Below, piece by piece: positions 8,332 to 13,619 of a DNA stretch of 13,619 nucleotides. The position numbers and the translations under genes were made by a program. Below the pieces are notes generated by a model. That model made no database searches. It saw only the letters and a program-made list of their open reading frames with translations, and was not told the DNA's origin. Position 1 is the stretch's first letter, and every line of letters begins with the position of its first letter. Source of the DNA: Terana coerulea (lineage: Eukaryota > Basidiomycota > Agaricomycetes > Polyporales > Phanerochaetaceae); contig JAKOGH010000253.1 of NCBI GenBank assembly GCA_024811115.1, positions 1 to 13,619 on the forward strand, written 5' to 3'.

Positions 8332-10304
8332 ATGTCCGCCACCCAACTCCTGTATGACATCGACCCCAAGCTGTGGGCTGCCGTCCCCGTCGTGGCGGTC
8401 TTGCTCTGGTACATCGTCCCCTATGTGGTCGACCCCTATGGTCTGTCGCGCTACCGCGGCCCCTTCCTCGCCAAGTTCACGACGCTCTGGTATGCCTCCC
8501 TCGGCTACAGAGGCATGATCAGCCCCACCATACACGACTTGCACAAGAAACACGGTCAGTCCGGCCCCATGCGCCTCGCACACCCATGAGCGCTGAACCA
8601 CCGTGCAGGGACCTTCGTGCGCGTCGGCCACGACCACGTCTCGATCGACGACCCCGACGCGTTCCACGCCCTCTACGGCCACGGGTCGCGTGCGCGCAAG
8701 GGCGAGCTGTACGGCGGCTTCGTGCTCTACGACGACGAGACGAGCGTGTTCACGACGCGCTCGCGCGCCGAGCACACCCGCAAGCGCAAGTACATCGCCC
8801 ACGCGTTCTCCGCCAAGAGCCTGCAGGACGCCGAGCCCGTCATCCGGCGCTACATCCACCTGCTGCTCGCGCGCTGGGACGGCCTGTGCGACGCCGGCGC
8901 GCGGGACAGGGGCGGCGTCGTCGGCGCGTGCGCGTGGCGGGCGGCGCAGGGCCGCGTCTGGTTCAACGCGCAGAACTGTAGGCCATAAGGACCATCTGCT
9001 CTTTCTCTCTCTCACTCTTCACATTTACCAGGGTACAATTTCCTGACCTTCGACATCATCGGTACGCATAAAACAATCTCCAATCGAGGTGAACTGTCGT
9101 GCTCATGGGGCTGACACAGGCGACCTGGCGTTCGGGAACCCGTTCGGCATGCTCGAGAGGGGCGAGGACGCCGCGCCGGTCGTGCGCGACGGGAAGGCGG
9201 CCATGGCGGCCTACGGCAAGGAGGACTACGCGGCCGAGCACGCCACCGCGCCCGCCGTGCAGATCGTGAACGAGACCACCACCATCGTCTTCCTGCTCGG
9301 CTGCCTGCCCGCCTACGCCCGCCCGTGGGCGCGCCAGCTCCCTCGATCAAGAAAGCCATGGGCTCGCAGGTCGTGCTCGGCACCATGGCCGTCGCGGCCG
9401 TCGCCGCACGGCTCGCCGCCGCCGTCTCCCGCGTCGACTTCCTCTCCAAGCTCATCGACGCGAAGGACGAGCACGGGCAGCAGCTCGAGCCGAAGGAGCT
9501 CAGCGGCGAGGCGCTCACGCTCATGGTCGCCGGCTCGGACACCACCGCCAAGTACGCCCCCTCCCACCCGTTGCGTTTCTGCGTGGCTGACCGCCGTGGG
9601 CCCGCACAGCTCGCTGACCGCGATCACGTACTTCCTCGCGCGCGCGCCGGCGGTGCAGGCGCAGCTGCAGGCGGAGCTCGCCGCCGCGCTCGGGCCCGTC
9701 GAGCCCGACGCGTCGCACAGCGCCGTCGTCGCGCCGTGGGAGCGCGTCAAGCACCTCCCCCTTCCTCGCGGACTGCGTCAACGAGGGCCTGCGCCTGTAC
9801 TCGACCGTCGCCATCGGCCTCCCGCGCACCGTCCCCGACGGCGGCCTCACGCTCGCGGGCACGGCGTTCGCGGCGGGCGCGCAGGTGAGCAGCCCGATCT
9901 GGGCGCTGCACCGCCGGGCCGAGGTGTGGGGCGCGGACGTGGAGGCGTATGACCCCGGACGGTGGGCGCGCGGCGACCGCGCGCAGATGACGCGCTGCTT
10001 TGCGCCGTTCTCGACGGGCCCGAGGTGCGTCGTGCGCTGTTGACGGTGTGCGTGCTTCTGGACTGACGTGGGGCGCGCAGGGCGTGCATCGGCCGGAACC
10101 TCGCGCACATGGAGCTCGTGCTCGCCGTCGCGACCGTCTTCCACCGCTACGACGTCGTGCTCGGGGACCCGAACCAGAAGGTCTGTGCCGCTGGTGTTTC
10201 TGTGCGGCCTGGTGTGCTGATGTGGGCGTGGCCAGCTCGAGGTGCACGAGGCGTTCGTCCGGCGGCCGATCTCCGTCGCGGTCGGCATCAAGCGGCGGGT
10301 CTGA
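8332..10304 (+). CDS. CYP53: Cytochrome P450, CYP53-like (benzoate 4-monooxygenase), seven exons, two frame breaks
   Basis: CYP53 enzymes are ER-anchored monooxygenases that para-hydroxylate benzoate-type aromatics with electrons from P450 reductase. Exons are 8332-8554, 8609-8977, 9032-9061, 9120-9551, 9610-10024, 10081-10180 and 10236-10304. All introns are GT-AG, 54-59 bp, most with a clear CTGAC/CTGAA branch point. With the two breaks ignored the product is about 545 residues, near the family norm. Visible landmarks are a membrane helix at 15-33, EHTRKRK near 129-135, GDLAFGNPFGM near 208-218 (typical of CYP53), I-helix AGSDTT near 345-350, ExxR (EGLR) near 410-413, and heme loop FSTGPRACIG with Cys about 492, split by intron 5. 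The ATG at 8332 has an ACC context and sits just after a TATA box. A base is missing near 9341 (CTCCCTCG) and one is extra in the C5 run near 9756-9760. The region between, including the I-helix, lies in the other frame. Either these are homopolymer errors or the copy is inactive. Family assignment is by remembered motif pattern, not alignment. Confidence 0.85.
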
Positions 10305-10755
10305 GGTGTCTTTGCGTACCGTCGGTGAGGAGCGCGGGGATGGTAGGGTTTTGCAAAGGGGTGGCACCAGGTCTACTGAGATATTGTTGAGATGTTCAGA
10401 GCCGACGTTGTTCCATTGCGCATTGTCGTCGTTTTCCCTTCAGCTCAGCTTCGTTCCGCTGCGATCGCGTATTATTGATTACCTGGTTTCTGAGAATCTC
10501 GAGTGCGCAGACGCAGCGCTGAGGATCTGGACATGGCGGGGTGGCACAGAGTTCGCCATCACGGAGCACTGTCCGATGAATGACGAACCCGAGATTTGAT
10601 CTGCGCTGTCAGGGTTCCGCACAACGCCACAAAGCTGTCGCTAGGCGTCTGGCTGGTACTTAGGAGGTCGGGGACATTACACCAATGCACTTGGACCCGA
10701 AGGTCTTCGCTGCTTGTAGTTTACATTGCACACCGGTCTCTGTCGCAGTCGGCGC
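10305..10755. other. 3' flank of the P450 gene, no gene recognised
   Basis: GC-rich sequence fades into AT-richer DNA after about 10400. No canonical AATAAA polyadenylation signal is seen close to the stop. The open frames are short and featureless. Confidence 0.35.
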
Positions 10756-11275
10756 TCGCCTACGTCCACGCGTACTACTCGACACTGATAGTACTATACC
10801 AGTACAGTCGATAAGCTCATAATGAATAGGGCGCTTAGCGCTCGGCTTGTTTCCGACCGCTGCAGTCCTCGACTTGGTGTCAGGGCAAGTAGTGGGGCGT
10901 GAGCGCATTGATTGGTCGCAATTTATCATCTAATTTTTATTACTGTGCACCGAGACTCAAGAGTTGTAGAAATATTTACATTTTATTCATTATGAGCTTA
11001 TCGACTGTACTACTACTCCGTAGTAGTCTACCCGAATCATACTACTGTATGTACCTAATATAGAAGCTAATACACATGTCCGAGTACATTGCGAGGGAGT
11101 GGTGGTCGAAGGCTACCAGTAGCATAGGTTAGTAACTGATAGTATGAACACATGAAGACTTACTCCAGGTATGTAGATATGTCTGAGGGGAGCGTCGCTA
11201 AGCACCAGGATTAATGTGGTTAGTATAACTTTGTTTCCTGATAATTAACAGTGGTACTTACCCACTTTTGTTTTC
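10756..11275 (-). repeat. Tandem family fragment U1, split by a MITE
   Basis: Positions 10756-10804 and 11008 to at least 11212 together match 11346-11586, about 372 bases downstream, with weaker similarity continuing toward 11275. On the reverse strand the unit has a clear intron at 11113-11163 (donor GTAAGTC, branch TTACTAAC, acceptor GGTAG). The exon after it reads HHSLAMYSDMCISFY, resembling LTSMCIDFYLS near the C-terminus of the gene at 11778-13619. I infer a decayed fragment of the same family. Confidence 0.65.
10805..11007. mobile_element. Tc1/mariner- or pogo-like MITE, 203 bp, TA target duplication
   Basis: Perfect 24-bp terminal inverted repeats (10805-10828 and 10984-11007) begin CAGTCGATAAGCTCATAATG. 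They are flanked by TA at 10803-10804 and 11008-11009. CAGT-type ends with a TA duplication are typical of Tc1/mariner and pogo/Fot1 elements. The interior has no transposase frame. The paralogous unit U2 at about 11383-11397 reads CCAGTACTACTCC without the insertion, so it serves as an empty site. Because GTAC is itself palindromic, a 4-bp GTAC duplication with slightly shorter ends fits equally well. Confidence 0.85.
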
Positions 11276-11344
11276 AGAGTTTATTACCAGTACGGCGATT
11301 ACACTGCGCATACTAATGGATCCATAGAGTAAGGTCAGTATGGC

Positions 11345-11660
11345 TCTCCTACGTCTGTGCGTGCTACTCAACACTAATAGTACTACCAGTACTACTCCAT
11401 AGTAGTCTACTCAAATACTACTGTATGGACCTATAGAAGTTAATACACACGTCCATGTACATTGCGAGGAGTGGGGGTCAAAGGCTACCAGTAGCATAGG
11501 TTAGTAACTGATATAGTATGAACGCGCAAAGACTTACCCCAGGTACGTAAATATGTCTGAGGGGAGTGTCGCTGAGTGTCAGGATTCAAGGGGTCAGCAT
11601 GACCTCGTTTACGCACGTCAATACATCTACTTACCGGTAGTAGACACGTTATTACTCTTA
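11345..11660 (-). repeat. Tandem family fragment U2
   Basis: This is the uninterrupted counterpart of U1. It has a reverse-strand intron at 11485-11537 (donor GTAAGTC, branch TTACTAAC, acceptor GGTAG) at the same place as in U1. The joined exons read through the junction (YLRTWAFDPHSS) but a one-base loss relative to U1 then shifts the frame. It lies just downstream of the stop codon of the gene at 11778-13619, on the same strand, so it looks like a tandem 3'-end duplicate. Confidence 0.6.
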
Positions 11661-11777
11661 TCAATGTCCTGGGATGAACGGCAGGAACTTTATCCTGCGT
11701 CAATACAGCCGAAGACCTATGTTAGGGTTACCCATTTTCTAGAGAGAACAAAAGCATACGTGACGGCGCTGAAGGTA

Positions 11778-13619
11778 TCATGATGTTTTAGGCCAGCCGA
11801 TAGCCCGCCGGGGTAGGATAGATGTCGCGTGTGAAGTATGGGAGGCAACGGCAGCGGCGCCGAAGAGTTGCTTCACGAACCATGCGTGAAGCAGTCCCGC
11901 CGCCTCGGTCAACGACTCAGACTCGTCGTCAACGGCTGATAGGTAGAAATCTACAAGCATGTTAGTGTACCAATGTGGTCTTATTCAATCTATTCACTTA
12001 CCAATACACATGCTCGTCAAGGGTACTGGACGAGACGATAAGCCGATAGTATTGACCGCCATCGCCAAGACTTGTCGCGTTGAGGGAACTGGCATGCCTG
12101 GGGTTAAGGTCAGCATCTCCTCGTACCGTCAGAGCAGATGCGAGAGAGCGCACCGGCGTGAGTGAGCTTGAGTCAGAACACATGGTTAGGGTGCCGAACA
12201 CAATAGCACGGGCCTGACCGGCGGGGTGCGCTCGGCGCCGTCGTCACGACGTGTCTTCATATTAAATCACGAGCAGGATGAGATATCTGGGCATACGAGG
12301 TCAGTGCAGTCGTTGGGCAACATTGCGGACGGATCGGACCTGTAATAACCCATGACGCTGATGAACGAGACCACACCGACAAGTATGAGCGAAGCGCAAG
12401 CGCACACTCGTCCGCGGAGAGTCCGGCGGTACCGTCTGCTGCGCAATCGGACGATGCCGCGTAATCGGCACGAGCGCGGCAGAGTGGTGGTCGGTAGTCG
12501 AAAACTGTATCTGGGTGACCCCAACTTTAGCGGCGCGATGAGTGCACTAGTGACCATAGACGAGTACTGGCGGACTTACCATCCAATAGACCAACGATAC
12601 ACCAAACTATCTCTCGCGCCGCAAGAGAACTGACGATGCTGACAAGCATTCAGTAATGCCTCTAGATTAGCATAGTGATTAGTTCCAGTTCTAGTATAGC
12701 GTCTCGCGGCGGCGGCGTACCTTCATATTAATGACTGTTTGACGATGCTTGGGTATCGTCGTCATCGTCTTCCATGTCTCCCAGTTGGCTTTCGCGGCAA
12801 CTACGATGAAAGCCAGAGACGGGTCAGTGGACTGAATGGCAGAATGAAGTGAGTACATACCTTCAGCGCGCACTTCATGCCGAGACTGCATCTCTCGCAG
12901 TATGAGAGAATTGACGATGCTGAAGTACAGCATCACCTCCTCATCTCAAATGCTGTGGTTAGCGACAGTATACCGCTAGTGTGGTGCTAACAACTCGACG
13001 CACACCCGGCAATCGAGGGCCGTGGGCGCCGTCTTGCCGTACAACCGGCAGGGGTATGGCAGAGCGCCGCCTGATCGCGCCGCACAATGACATCCTTCGC
13101 CGAATAACAGCATGACGAGTGCTGTGTTCAATGACATCGTTAGAACGGCGGCGGCAAACAATGCAAACGAGACACTTACTATGCAAATGGCTTCGAGAGC
13201 GAGGGAGGCGCAGCAGGTCAGCAATACGATAAATAATTGTGGTGTCGTTCGTGACGGCCGCCGGGACAGTCTCCGGCAACCAGAGAACTGACGATGCTGG
13301 GGTATTGTCGTGTGCGCCCGAATCGTCCTCGTTTGGGTCTCGTCCCACCTAAAACTGATGCCAAAGATGAGTCAGTGATCTGGACAGAAAGCGTGGTAGG
13401 TGCATACCTTGATTTCCAGTGCGCGCTTCGCATTGAACGGCGCTATCTCCCACTATGAGAGAAATGACGATGCCGGGGTGCAGCGTTGTCTGACTGCCTT
13501 CAGAGCTGGTAAACACTAGTCAGCACCAGTACAGCGTACGCTATAGGGTAAGATACTTACCCGCTATGATCGAGTGTGTGCTTCCTTTTCAGCGCATTAT
13601 CGCGCTCTTGAAACACGCA
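11778..13619 (-). CDS. Unknown multi-intron gene, right copy, 5' end outside window
   Basis: The reverse strand shows a series of well-formed introns: 13506-13560, 13349-13407, 13122-13179, 12953-13005 (possibly to a later acceptor), 12801-12860, 12098-12153 and 11951-12001. There are further donors at 12720 and 12579. Branch points are GCTGAC, ACTGAC, TCTAAC, GCTAAC, ACTGAC, GCTGAC and ACTAAC. Parts read cleanly across junctions: WEIAPFNAKRALEIK (13408-13452) joins VGRDPNEDDSGAHDN at 13348. The penultimate exon (12002-12097) joins the last (11778-11950) as LTSMCI-DFYLSAVDDESES, ending at a TGA at 11780-11778. I do not recognise the protein; no transmembrane, catalytic or transposase motif is evident. 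The middle (12154-12952) could not be put into one frame, so it is either mis-spliced by me or partly decayed. Its start would lie about 215 bases beyond the window, judging from the left copy. Confidence 0.5.
11958..13619. repeat. Direct repeat, right copy (matches 1-1639)
   Basis: This is the right partner of the 1-1639 repeat, slightly longer because of small indels. The unmatched sequence at 11778-11957 is presumably repeated too, since it is the last exon of the same gene, but its counterpart would lie left of the window. Confidence 0.97.

Noticed and set aside
8041..9015. Long reverse-strand frame of 324 codons
   Set aside because: It is the antisense shadow of the GC-rich P450 exons and their upstream region. 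Introns and motifs on the plus strand explain the sequence.
9521..10291. Long reverse-strand frame of 256 codons
   Set aside because: It is antisense to P450 exons 4-7, is low-complexity and Arg/Pro/Ala-rich, and has no family signature.
11716..11736. TTAGGGTTACCC-like sequence that might be telomeric
   Set aside because: There is only one TTAGGG copy and no tandem array, so it is chance.
12352..12633. Plus-strand frame containing KLYLGDPNFSGAMSALV, similar in both repeat copies
   Set aside because: It looks protein-like, but the strong splice donors and branch points in this region lie on the reverse strand, and indels between the copies break the plus-strand frame upstream.
1..13619. Long LTR retrotransposon with the edge repeats as LTRs
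   Set aside because: There is no gag, protease, reverse transcriptase or integrase between the repeats, the interior contains a normal intron-bearing P450, and the repeats themselves contain a spliced gene.

Overview
The window looks like an accessory, repeat-rich piece of a filamentous basidiomycete genome, probably an Agaricomycete. The evidence is short GT-AG introns of about 50-60 bp with CTNAY-type branch points close to the acceptor, GC-rich coding DNA next to AT-richer spacers, a fungal-type membrane P450, and small non-autonomous DNA transposons. No tRNA, rRNA, CRISPR or bacterial operon structure was seen.

Layout. (1) Positions 1-1855 hold a reverse-strand multi-intron gene of unknown function. 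Its inferred first exon lies at 1765-1855 and it runs out of the window on the left. (2) 1856-2938 is spacer with a TATA/CT-tract promoter for that gene. (3) 2939-3272 is a 334-bp hAT-like MITE with a perfect 8-bp target duplication. (4) 3281-5200 is mostly featureless, apart from one strong 37-nt hairpin at 4754-4790. (5) 5272-6520 is an array of five degenerate tandem units of about 230-300 bp. Each unit has an intron-like segment followed by a conserved core with nested hairpins. (6) 6735-7500 is a second, looser repeat array. (7) 8332-10304, plus strand, is a seven-exon cytochrome P450 most like CYP53 (benzoate 4-monooxygenase). It has two single-base-type frame breaks. (8) 10756-11660 contains two tandem fragments of a reverse-strand spliced family, one of them interrupted by a 203-bp Tc1/mariner- or pogo-like MITE. 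(9) 11778-13619 is a second, better preserved copy of the gene in (1), running off the right edge.

The two gene copies make a direct repeat (1-1639 and 11958-13619) about 12 kb apart, with the P450 and the arrays between them. The window edges cut both copies, so tandem duplication of the whole 12 kb and two dispersed copies cannot be told apart. Only the P450 has a function I can name: ER-bound hydroxylation of benzoate-type aromatics with a P450 reductase partner. Nothing links it functionally to the repeated family. The most unusual material is the hairpin-bearing tandem array and the unidentified, modular, intron-dense gene family.
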